Origin: Sulfurihydrogenibium yellowstonense SS-5
GTDB lineage: Bacteria > Aquificota > Aquificia > Aquificales > Hydrogenothermaceae
Assembly (NCBI RefSeq): GCF_000173615.1
Contig: NZ_ABZS01000119.1
Location: 1 to 5,229, forward strand
Length of the DNA stretch: 5,229 bases
Reading direction: 5' to 3'
Positions within the stretch are counted from its first letter, which is position 1; each line of letters opens with the position of its first letter. Shown here piece after piece: positions 1 through 4,789 of this stretch. Below the pieces are notes generated by a model. It made no database searches, was not told the DNA's origin, and was given only the letters and a program-made list of their open reading frames with translations. Position numbers and translations under genes: made by a program.

Positions 1-36
1 TTAGAAGAAGTATCAAAATTATGGAAAGCTATTTAA
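1..36 (+). CDS. 3' end of an upstream gene, probably ribosomal protein L13 (partial)
   Basis: An open frame runs from the window edge through twelve codons (LEEVSKLWKAI and a TAA stop at 34-36). The fragment is too short to identify by itself. L13 is proposed because rplM lies directly upstream of rpsI in most bacteria and L13 proteins commonly end in a short Pro/Leu/Glu-containing tail. The stop codon overlaps the strong Shine-Dalgarno of the next gene, so the two are surely co-transcribed. The L13 assignment is inference from position; the open frame and stop are seen directly. Confidence 0.45.
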   Translation, partial: LEEVSKLWKAI

Positions 37-41
37 GGAGG
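36..41 (+). promoter_or_regulatory. Strong Shine-Dalgarno for rpsI (AGGAGG)
   Basis: AGGAGG, inside the longer match TAAGGAGGT at 34-42, lies 9 nt before the TTG at 51 and shares its first bases with the stop codon of the upstream gene. It is the best ribosome-binding site in the window. It decides the start of rpsI in favour of TTG, since no ATG or GTG lies at suitable spacing. A near-perfect site paired with a weak start codon is a common compensation. Confidence 0.85.
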
Positions 42-50
42 TAATTAATC

Positions 51-479
51 TTGGAAAAAACAATAAAAATAGACCCTAAGGTGACACACTATGGAACTGG
101 AAGAAGAAAAGAGGCAATAGCAAGAGTTTGGATTCTTCCCGGATCCGGAAGAATTATAGTTAGAAGTGCATCCGGAAAAGAATGGGATGCAAAAGAGTAT
201 TTTGAAAGAGATATTTTACTTGCAAAAATAAACCATCCATTTGTAGTTACAGAGACACTTGGGAAGTTTGATGTTTATGCGACTGTAAAAGGCAGTGGAA
301 AACCTGCACAAGCAGAAGCTGTGATGTATGGAATAGCAAAAGCTCTTGAAAGCTATAATCCATCATTAAGAGCATTACTAAAACCAGCTGGATTAATGAC
401 AAGAGACGCGAGAGTTAAAGAACGTAAGAAATACAACCAAATGGGTGCAAGAGCGAAATACAGATGGTCTAAGCGTTAA
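51..479 (+). CDS. rpsI: 30S ribosomal protein S9
   Basis: S9 is a small-subunit ribosomal protein whose basic C-terminal tail reaches the P-site tRNA in the 30S head. The 142-aa product shows the family pattern throughout: YGTGRRKEAIARVWI at residues 14-28, DVYATVKGSG at 74-83, GIAKAL at 94-99, the stretch beginning LLKPAGLMTRDAR at 109 and continuing into KERKKY at 123-128, and the hallmark terminal SKR at 140-142. Length is slightly above the usual 130 or so because of an N-terminal lead of about 13 residues. The start is TTG, supported by an AGGAGG site 9 nt upstream. Within the usually glycine-rich segment after residue 80 the sequence is GSGKPAQAEA, somewhat divergent from the common GQAGA form. 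It sits between a probable rplM and argC, with 8 nt to argC. Expression is expected to follow the ribosomal operon promoter, which lies outside the window. Confidence 0.97.
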   Translation: MEKTIKIDPKVTHYGTGRRKEAIARVWILPGSGRIIVRSASGKEWDAKEYFERDILLAKINHPFVVTETLGKFDVYATVKGSGKPAQAEAVMYGIAKALESYNPSLRALLKPAGLMTRDARVKERKKYNQMGARAKYRWSKR

Positions 480-487
480 TTTATTCT

Positions 488-1510
488 ATGAAAGTTTGTA
501 TAGCTGGAGCTTCTGGATATACTGGAATAGAGCTTTTAAGAATTTTAGAATTATACAAAGAAATTGAAATAAATCAAATAACATCAAGACAATACAGTGG
601 GAAGGCTTTAAAAGAAGCTTTCCCATTCTTTAACAAATCAAAATATCAAGATTTAATCTTTGCTGAAGAAGTAGATGCAACCTCGTCTGATATTTATTTC
701 CTATGCCTACCACACGAGCCTTCCTTAGAACTTGTAAAAACACTTTTTGAAAATAACAAAATCATAATAGACTTATCTGCAGCATATAGAATAAAAAATA
801 AAGAAGTATATCCGGAATACTACGGCTTTGAGCATAGATTTCCAGAACTTTTAGAAGTGGCAGTTTATGGACTTGTCGAAGTATTTAGAAATGATATAAA
901 ATCTGCAAAAATAATAGCAAATCCAGGCTGCTATCCAACTGCCACAATTCTTGGCTTATATCCTCTAGCTAAAGAGGGTAAAATTCAAGATGATACAATC
1001 ATTGTAAATGCTTTATCCGGAATTTCCGGGGCCGGAAGACATTTAAAAGAAGATTTTATGTATCCGGAAAGCTTTTCAAACGCGTATGCTTACAACATCA
1101 CAAAACACAGACACACTCCGGAAATGGAGGACGTTATAAAAAGAATTTCAGATAAAGATGTAAAAGTCAGATTTACTCCTCACATAATCCCAGTTTCAAG
1201 AGGAATGCTTTCTACCATTACAGTTAAAACCGACCTATCCAAAAAACAGTTAAGAGATTTATATTTTGATTACTACGAAAAAGAATACTTTATAAGACTC
1301 CAAGATAGACCTGTTAGAATTAAAGAAGTTCTTGGGACAAATTTCTGTGATATTTTTGTAGATAAAGACGAGAAGACAGGTTATGCAGTAATTACCTCAG
1401 CAATCGATAATCTTAGCAAAGGTGCTTCTTTTCAAGCTGTCCAAAATATGAATATAATCCTTGGATTTGAAGAAAGTTATAACCTAAAAAATCTACCAAT
1501 CTATCCATGA
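488..1510 (+). CDS. argC: N-acetyl-gamma-glutamyl-phosphate reductase
   Basis: ArgC catalyses the NADPH-dependent reduction of N-acetyl-glutamyl-5-phosphate to the semialdehyde, the third step of arginine biosynthesis in the cytoplasm. The 340-aa protein has family length. The Rossmann dinucleotide motif GASGYTG is at residues 7-13, the catalytic cysteine is Cys148 in ANPGCYPTA, the conserved KHRHTPE at 206-212 supplies the active-site histidine (His209), and the C-terminal DNLSKGASFQAVQN at 307-320 is characteristic. No key residue is missing. The ATG lies 8 nt after the rpsI stop, and I see no good Shine-Dalgarno in that gap, so translation may depend on coupling to rpsI. The stop overlaps the ATG of the next gene (ATGA). 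Other arg genes are not present here, so this is an isolated arginine gene in a ribosomal-protein operon; direct feedback by an arginine repressor is not visible. Confidence 0.96.
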   Translation: MKVCIAGASGYTGIELLRILELYKEIEINQITSRQYSGKALKEAFPFFNKSKYQDLIFAEEVDATSSDIYFLCLPHEPSLELVKTLFENNKIIIDLSAAYRIKNKEVYPEYYGFEHRFPELLEVAVYGLVEVFRNDIKSAKIIANPGCYPTATILGLYPLAKEGKIQDDTIIVNALSGISGAGRHLKEDFMYPESFSNAYAYNITKHRHTPEMEDVIKRISDKDVKVRFTPHIIPVSRGMLSTITVKTDLSKKQLRDLYFDYYEKEYFIRLQDRPVRIKEVLGTNFCDIFVDKDEKTGYAVITSAIDNLSKGASFQAVQNMNIILGFEESYNLKNLPIYP

Positions 1511-2460
1511 TTACAAAAGAAAGAGCAGTTGATTTAATCAGTAAGTTTCCTGATATTACTGTTGGGGTTATTGGAGATATTATTCTTGATAAATACTTAT
1601 GGGGAGATGTAGAAAGGATATCTCCTGAGGCTCCTGTTCCCGTTGTAGATGTAAAAAAAGAGACGGTATCTCTCGGTGGTGCATCAAACGTTGCAAATAA
1701 CATAGCTTCCTTAGATGCTAAAGCTTATATGATTGGTGTAGTAGGAGATGACGAAAACGCAAAAATTATTGAGAATTTACTAAAATCAAAAAACATAAAT
1801 CCAGTCTTAATAAAAGACAAATCAAGACCAACCATTGAAAAAACCAGAATAATCGCAGTCAGCCAACAACTTTTAAGAATTGACAGAGAGGATAGGTCCA
1901 AACTGAACAATGAGATTGAAGATAAAATCATCATTGAGATTAAAAATATAAAAGACAAAATAAATGTCTTTATCGTTTCTGATTATGGAAAAGGTGTCAT
2001 TACTCGAAGGATTATGGATTTTATAAAATCTTTAAACAAGCCTATTTTTGTTGACCCTAAGCCATCAAACTATCAGCTTTATAAAAATACTACCATTTTG
2101 ACCCCAAACAAAAAAGAAGCATACGAAAGTATAAAAGCAGATAAAAATACAGACCTTGAATTCGTTGGAAGAAGAATAATGTCAGACCTTGAATTAAACC
2201 AGCTTTTAATTACACTTGGCGGTGAAGGTATGGCATTGTTTGAAGGTGATAAAATTTTACGTATTCCGACAAAGGCTAAAAAAGTTTTTGATGTAACAGG
2301 TGCAGGAGATACTGTTATATCTGTCCTTGCTTTAGCAAGATTGGCAGGTGGAACTTGGGAAGAGTCTGCATCTTTGGCAAATACGGCAGCCGGTTATGTA
2401 GTAGGAGAAATAGGAACTGCTACGGTTTCAAGAAATATTTTAATAGACCTGATTGGTTAA
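1507..2460 (+). CDS. hldA: D-glycero-beta-D-manno-heptose-7-phosphate kinase (single-domain HldA/RfaE1 type)
   Basis: This PfkB/ribokinase-family enzyme phosphorylates heptose-7-phosphate at C1, using ATP, on the way to ADP-heptose for the lipopolysaccharide inner core. The order of motifs fits RfaE domain I: GDIILDKYLWGDVERISPEAP at 23-43 (substrate-side N-terminus), GGASNVANN at 57-65, SDYGKGV at 158-164, VDPK at 182-185, TPNKKEA at 199-205, the PfkB signature DVTGAGDT at 262-269 with catalytic base Asp268, and GEIGTATVS at 300-308. At 317 aa it equals the kinase half of the E. coli bifunctional HldE (477 aa); the cytidylyltransferase-fold half is absent and would have to be a separate hldC-type gene elsewhere. 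The ATG overlaps the argC stop by 4 nt and has no Shine-Dalgarno, implying reinitiation. The alternative, another PfkB sugar kinase, is less likely given the RfaE-specific N-terminal and C-terminal motifs. Confidence 0.9.
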   Translation: MITKERAVDLISKFPDITVGVIGDIILDKYLWGDVERISPEAPVPVVDVKKETVSLGGASNVANNIASLDAKAYMIGVVGDDENAKIIENLLKSKNINPVLIKDKSRPTIEKTRIIAVSQQLLRIDREDRSKLNNEIEDKIIIEIKNIKDKINVFIVSDYGKGVITRRIMDFIKSLNKPIFVDPKPSNYQLYKNTTILTPNKKEAYESIKADKNTDLEFVGRRIMSDLELNQLLITLGGEGMALFEGDKILRIPTKAKKVFDVTGAGDTVISVLALARLAGGTWEESASLANTAAGYVVGEIGTATVSRNILIDLIG

Positions 2461-2656
2461 TGTGAAAAGTGAGAAGTTGACGAATTTAAGCAAGAGCTGA
2501 GAAACAATCAATCTTGGACTCTACTTAATTACTGTTAAAAATTTTTCTTAATTTCTGTATAAATGAGACTGCTTACAAAAATCCACACCGTCATTCTACA
2601 TCCGGCGAAGAATTTTCTCTTTTTTCTCTCCTTTCAAAAAAACATTTGATATTACG
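2461..2656. other. Non-coding gap between hldA and the purS promoter
   Basis: No gene is seen here: the longest GTG-started frame (from 2462) ends after 12 codons and has no ribosome-binding site. Three imperfect heptads, GTGAAAA, GTGAGAA and GTTGACG, follow each other at 2462-2482. CAAGA at 2491-2495 can pair with TCTTG at 2512-2516, but no U-tract follows. AAAAATTTTT at 2537-2546 is a weak AT-only palindrome. A pyrimidine-only tract covers about 2614-2634. No convincing intrinsic terminator for the upstream operon is visible, so transcription may end by another route or read through into purS. Confidence 0.6.
2590..2620. repeat. Possible degenerate REP-like dispersed repeat
   Basis: The stretch reads GTCATTCT, then a spacer containing TCCGGCGAA, then GAAGAAT followed by pyrimidines. 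ATTCT at 2592-2596 is the reverse complement of AGAAT at 2609-2613, giving a short hairpin with a 12-nt loop. From memory, a common intergenic palindromic repeat in many bacterial genomes has the form GTCATTCTGAG followed by GCGAAGAATCTC, and this looks like a decayed copy of that class. Only one copy is in the window, so repetitiveness cannot be shown here. It might alternatively be a weak hairpin plus U-rich terminator for the hldA operon, since T/C-rich sequence follows directly. Confidence 0.3.
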
Positions 2657-2684
2657 TTCAACACAAGCTTAACTATGATATAAT
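2657..2684 (+). promoter_or_regulatory. Promoter of the purSQ operon (extended -10)
   Basis: A perfect TATAAT lies at 2679-2684 and is preceded by TG at 2676-2677 with one intervening base, making an extended -10 element. The best positioned -35 is TTCAAC at 2657-2662 with a 16-nt spacer; it matches TTGACA poorly, as is usual when the -10 is extended. A better -35 match, TTGATA at 2646-2651, is too far upstream (27-nt spacer). Transcription should begin near 2690-2692, leaving a leader of roughly 20 nt that ends in GAGG (2702-2705), 7 nt before the purS ATG. The leader is too short to hold a purine riboswitch. Sigma-70-type recognition is assumed. Confidence 0.7.
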
Positions 2685-2712
2685 AACTAAAAAATCCATA
2701 CGAGGACAGGTA

Positions 2713-2955
2713 ATGCTAATAAAGTTTTTTATCAAGCCAAGAAAAGGTGTTCTTGACCCACAAGGTAGAGCAGTTGCAGAAAGTTTAAAATCCTTAGGAT
2801 TTGATAATGTAAAAGATGTTAAAGTAGGAAAATACATAGAAGTTTACGTAGACAGTACAGACAAAGAAAAAGCCATAGAAGAAGCCAAAGAGATGGCAAA
2901 AAAAGCAATCGTCAACGACCTTATAGAAGACTATGAAATACAAGTGGTGGAGTAA
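2713..2955 (+). CDS. purS: Phosphoribosylformylglycinamidine synthase subunit PurS
   Basis: PurS is the small dimeric scaffold subunit of the three-part FGAM synthase (PurS, PurQ, PurL), which converts FGAR, glutamine and ATP to FGAM in de novo purine synthesis. It helps dock PurQ on PurL so that ammonia can pass between them. The 80-aa length is typical. Diagnostic segments are KPRKGVLDPQGRAV at 8-21, VKVGKYIE at 36-43 and NDLIEDYEI at 68-76. The ATG is preceded by GAGG with 7-nt spacing and by a clear promoter, so this is the first gene of its operon. The stop is 3 nt before the purQ ATG, and GGAG for purQ lies inside the last purS codons. The large subunit purL is not in the window and must be elsewhere. 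Confidence 0.95.
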   Translation: MLIKFFIKPRKGVLDPQGRAVAESLKSLGFDNVKDVKVGKYIEVYVDSTDKEKAIEEAKEMAKKAIVNDLIEDYEIQVVE

Positions 2956-2958
2956 AAA

Positions 2959-3639
2959 ATGAGATTTGGAGTTGCTGTATATCCAGGTTCTAACTGTGAT
3001 TATGACACTTATTACGTGATAAGAGATATTTTAAAAAAAGAAGTTGAATTTATTGATTATAGAGAAACAGATTTATCTAAATACGATTGCGTTATAGTTC
3101 CCGGCGGATTTTCTTTCGGAGACTATTTAAGACCAGGAGCAATAGCATCACATACTCCCTTAACTCAAGCATTAAAAGATTTTGCATCAAAAGGAAAGTT
3201 TGTAATAGGAATATGCAATGGCTTTCAAATCCTTACAGAAGCCCATTTGCTACCGGGTGCACTACTGCCAAACAATCATGGAAAATTCGTGTGTAAACAT
3301 CAATATTTAAAAGTAGAAAATAACGAAACTCCGTTTACAAAAAATTTAAGCAAAAATCAGATAATAAAGCTTCCCATTGCACACCATGATGGAAACTACT
3401 TTGTTGACCCGGGGACTTTAGCAGAAATGGAGAAAAACGGACAGATAATTTTAAGATATTGTGATGAAAATGGTATAATAGATGAGTCTACAAATCCAAA
3501 CGGCTCAATTGGAAATATAGCGGGTGTTTGCAATAAAGAAAAAAATGTATTTGGACTTATGCCACACCCAGAAAGAGCTTGCGAACCAATTCTTGGCACA
3601 GCAGATGGATTGCTATTATTAACATCATTAATAAACTAG
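2959..3639 (+). CDS. purQ: Phosphoribosylformylglycinamidine synthase subunit PurQ (glutaminase)
   Basis: PurQ hydrolyses glutamine and passes ammonia to PurL in the FGAM synthase complex. It is a class I (triad) glutamine amidotransferase. The 226-aa length is normal for the stand-alone subunit. Features in order: N-terminal FGVAVYPGSNCDYDT at 3-17, PGGFSFGDYLRPGAIAS at 48-64 (oxyanion-side loop typical of PurQ), nucleophile Cys86 in GICNGFQ at 84-90, LPIAHHDGNY at 138-147, and MPHPER at 201-206 carrying His203 and Glu205. The triad is complete. The start is supported by GGAG at 2949-2952, 6 nt before the ATG. The TAG stop overlaps the AGGAGA site of the next gene, so the unknown gene downstream is translated from the same message. 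Confidence 0.97.
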   Translation: MRFGVAVYPGSNCDYDTYYVIRDILKKEVEFIDYRETDLSKYDCVIVPGGFSFGDYLRPGAIASHTPLTQALKDFASKGKFVIGICNGFQILTEAHLLPGALLPNNHGKFVCKHQYLKVENNETPFTKNLSKNQIIKLPIAHHDGNYFVDPGTLAEMEKNGQIILRYCDENGIIDESTNPNGSIGNIAGVCNKEKNVFGLMPHPERACEPILGTADGLLLLTSLIN

Positions 3640-3648
3640 GAGAAGATA

Positions 3649-3897
3649 ATGACAGACATAGAAAGAAAGAAATTAGAAGAGTTGGTTGCAAAAGTTTTTA
3701 CGTTAGCATATGAACTTGGGACAAACGTTGATGAACTTTTTAGAGAAGTCAGGCAGCTTAGATTTGAAACAAAAGATAAAGACTTTGAAGCAGCACTTAT
3801 AAACTTGGAACATGCATTTTTTATGGTTGCCCAATCAATCAATATTCTAAAAGACCAAACAAGAAATGCAATAACTTCAACCAAAAAAATTGCTTAA
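3649..3897 (+). CDS. Small helical protein of unknown function (82 aa)
   Basis: I do not recognise this family. The start is firm: AGGAGA at 3638-3643, overlapping the purQ stop, lies 5 nt before the ATG. The sequence looks almost entirely helical, with three charged amphipathic stretches: about residues 3-22 (RKKLEELVAKVFTLAYE), 25-37 (NVDELFREVRQLR) and 43-78, the last carrying a hydrophobic face (FEAALINLEHAFFMVAQSI). There are no cysteines, no signal peptide and no membrane segment, so it is probably a cytoplasmic helical bundle or a small adaptor that binds another protein. It overlaps the next gene by 8 nt, suggesting translational coupling and perhaps matched amounts of the two products. 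Codon use resembles the neighbours, with no sign of recent transfer. Whether its role concerns purine synthesis cannot be told from the sequence. Confidence 0.8.
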   Translation: MTDIERKKLEELVAKVFTLAYELGTNVDELFREVRQLRFETKDKDFEAALINLEHAFFMVAQSINILKDQTRNAITSTKKIA

Positions 3898-4273
3898 AGA
3901 GAATACTGAGCTAAAAGTTAACATCAAAGGCTTTGAAGTTTTAGATGACGGAGAGATAAAGTATCTTGAAGATATTTTAACTCCTTTAATTCTTGTTGAA
4001 AACATCCCAAATTACAAAGAAAATGTTTTTTGGTATAAGATTAGAAATCTATGGGTTTTGGTTGGAAAAATTCCACCGCTTACAATAGAATCCAACGACG
4101 TAATCTTGTTTAAAGAAAAAGGAAAATGGGGGCTATTTAAAATCATAGAAAAAAAAGATAGCATACTTATCTTAACAGATGGTAAAGGTTTAAGAAAAAC
4201 AAAAGTAAAAGAAGAAAATCTTACAGAGCTGAATTTACTCGGAAAAGTATTAAGAGTTCAAAACAAGGTATAG
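3890..4273 (+). CDS. Unknown protein resembling a catalytically inactive S24/S26 peptidase domain (127 aa)
   Basis: No family is recognised outright. The start is most likely the TTG at 3890, inside the previous gene; an in-frame TAA at 3872 blocks any longer version, and no Shine-Dalgarno is seen, so coupling is likely. Residues 59-74 (GKIPPLTIESNDVILF) align without gaps to the S24/S26 core pattern G-x-S-M-x-P-T-I-x-x-G-D-x-V-L-V, but the nucleophile serine position is Ile61 and the Met position is Pro62. The rest also fits the fold: a basic beta segment GLFKIIEKK at 81-89 where the catalytic Lys/His strand would be (Lys84), then a TDGKG turn at 96-100 and the closing LLGKVLRV at 116-123, like the usual ending 'ilGkvv.v'. 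About 55 residues precede this domain. No signal peptide or membrane anchor is visible. The coding call is firm; the fold is inference. Confidence 0.75.
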   Translation: MLKENTELKVNIKGFEVLDDGEIKYLEDILTPLILVENIPNYKENVFWYKIRNLWVLVGKIPPLTIESNDVILFKEKGKWGLFKIIEKKDSILILTDGKGLRKTKVKEENLTELNLLGKVLRVQNKV

Positions 4274-4277
4274 AAAA

Positions 4278-4733
4278 ATGATAAGAAAGATAATCGTTTT
4301 AGCTGTGCTTATTTTAGCTTCTAAATCTTTTGCTAAGGATATACTAAAAGATAAGTTTGGCAATCCTGTAAAGCTTCCAGAGAATAAATTAATTGTGCTT
4401 AATTTTATGGCTTACAGCTGTGGTCATTGTATGGCTGAAATTCCAACCATTAAAAAAGTATTAAGAGAACCAGAATTTAAAAATAACTTTGTTGTGATTG
4501 CTTTCGCAATAGATGGAAAACAAAATGATTTTAAAGACCCAGAATTTCCGACCTATGCAAATCATCCGGAGAATCAGGTAAGATTTCCAATCTTAGGAAC
4601 ACCCACAACATATATAATCACTTCAAATGGTAAAAAGTTAATTACGATATATGGTGCTTTAACAGAAGAAAATTTTAGAAAGTATTTAAAAGAAGCTTTA
4701 AAGAAAGTGCAAAGCGCGCCTGGCAGGATTTGA
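4278..4733 (+). CDS. Exported thioredoxin-fold protein (TlpA/DsbE-like) with CGHC active site
   Basis: The 151-aa product starts with a signal peptide: basic RK at 3-4, hydrophobic core about 5-14, and a likely cleavage after SFA at residue 19, with a helix-poor DKFGNPVKLP lead-in at 25-34. It should therefore act in the periplasm, soluble or lipid-free since no lipobox is seen. The redox motif is CGHC at 48-51, in the thioredoxin context VLNFMAYSCGHCMAEIP at 40-56, and the cis-proline is Pro109 in GTPTTYI. Both cysteines are present, so thiol-disulphide exchange (reduction of periplasmic disulphides, for example in cytochrome c maturation) is likely, but the partner is unknown. AAGG at 4265-4268 is a modest Shine-Dalgarno; the start is 4 nt after the preceding stop. 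The last five codons and the TGA stop (4716-4733) lie antisense to the tRNA-Arg gene, so the tail APGRI is an accident of the tRNA sequence. The protein fold is complete before it. Confidence 0.88.
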   Translation: MIRKIIVLAVLILASKSFAKDILKDKFGNPVKLPENKLIVLNFMAYSCGHCMAEIPTIKKVLREPEFKNNFVVIAFAIDGKQNDFKDPEFPTYANHPENQVRFPILGTPTTYIITSNGKKLITIYGALTEENFRKYLKEALKKVQSAPGRI

Positions 4734-4788
4734 ACCTGCGACCTTCGGCATCGGAAGCCGATGCTCTATCCAGCTGAGCTACAGGCGC
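4715..4788 (-). tRNA. tRNA-Arg, anticodon CCG
   Basis: Read on the minus strand from 4788, the gene folds completely: acceptor GCGCCTG (4782-4788) pairs with CAGGCGC (4716-4722), D stem GCTC/GAGC with loop AGCTGGATA, anticodon stem TCGGC/GCCGA (4757-4761 with 4745-4749), a five-base variable loop AGGTC, and T stem GCAGG/CCTGC around the loop TTCAAAT. All stems pair fully. The anticodon loop TTCCGAT gives CCG (plus-strand 4752-4754), which reads the arginine codon CGG. The discriminator base is G at 4715. CCA is not encoded (CTT follows), so a CCA-adding enzyme is needed. CGG looks very rare in these genes, where AGA dominates, so this is a minor-codon tRNA. Its 5' end is one nucleotide after the nfo stop, implying release from the nfo transcript by RNase P. 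Confidence 0.97.
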
Positions 4789-4789
4789 A

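Noticed and set aside
1413..1958. Minus-strand open frames of 96 and 77 codons within argC and hldA
   Set aside because: They lie entirely across two clearly conserved genes, have low-complexity Ser/Ile/Phe composition and no ribosome-binding site that stands out.
2537..2546. AAAAATTTTT as an intrinsic terminator for hldA
   Set aside because: The stem would be A-T only with no loop and no G-C core, so it is not a credible terminator.
2691..2712. Purine riboswitch or PurR operator ahead of purS
   Set aside because: The predicted leader is only about 20 nt, far too short for a riboswitch aptamer, and no PurBox-like palindrome is seen near the promoter.
3087..3599. A 69-codon plus frame and a 67-codon minus frame within purQ
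   Set aside because: Both are out-of-frame shadows of the conserved purQ gene, which contains an intact catalytic triad.
3636..3884. An 82-codon open frame on the minus strand, almost exactly antisense to the 82-aa gene
   Set aside because: The plus-strand gene has a strong ribosome-binding site, fits the operon and shows an ordered amphipathic pattern; the antisense frame is Ser/Phe-rich, as expected from the complement of an AT-rich gene, and lies against the operon.
3872..3897. Frameshifted single gene made of the 82-aa and 127-aa frames
   Set aside because: The first frame ends naturally after a helical domain, the second starts at a TTG in the overlap, and their compositions and predicted folds differ; short overlaps of this sort are common in this window (argC/hldA).
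4690..4714. Terminator for the minus-strand nfo-tRNA transcript within the thioredoxin gene end
   Set aside because: The minus strand here is T-rich, but the only inverted repeats are short and AT-only (TTTAAA-type), without a G-C stem, so I could not support a terminator.
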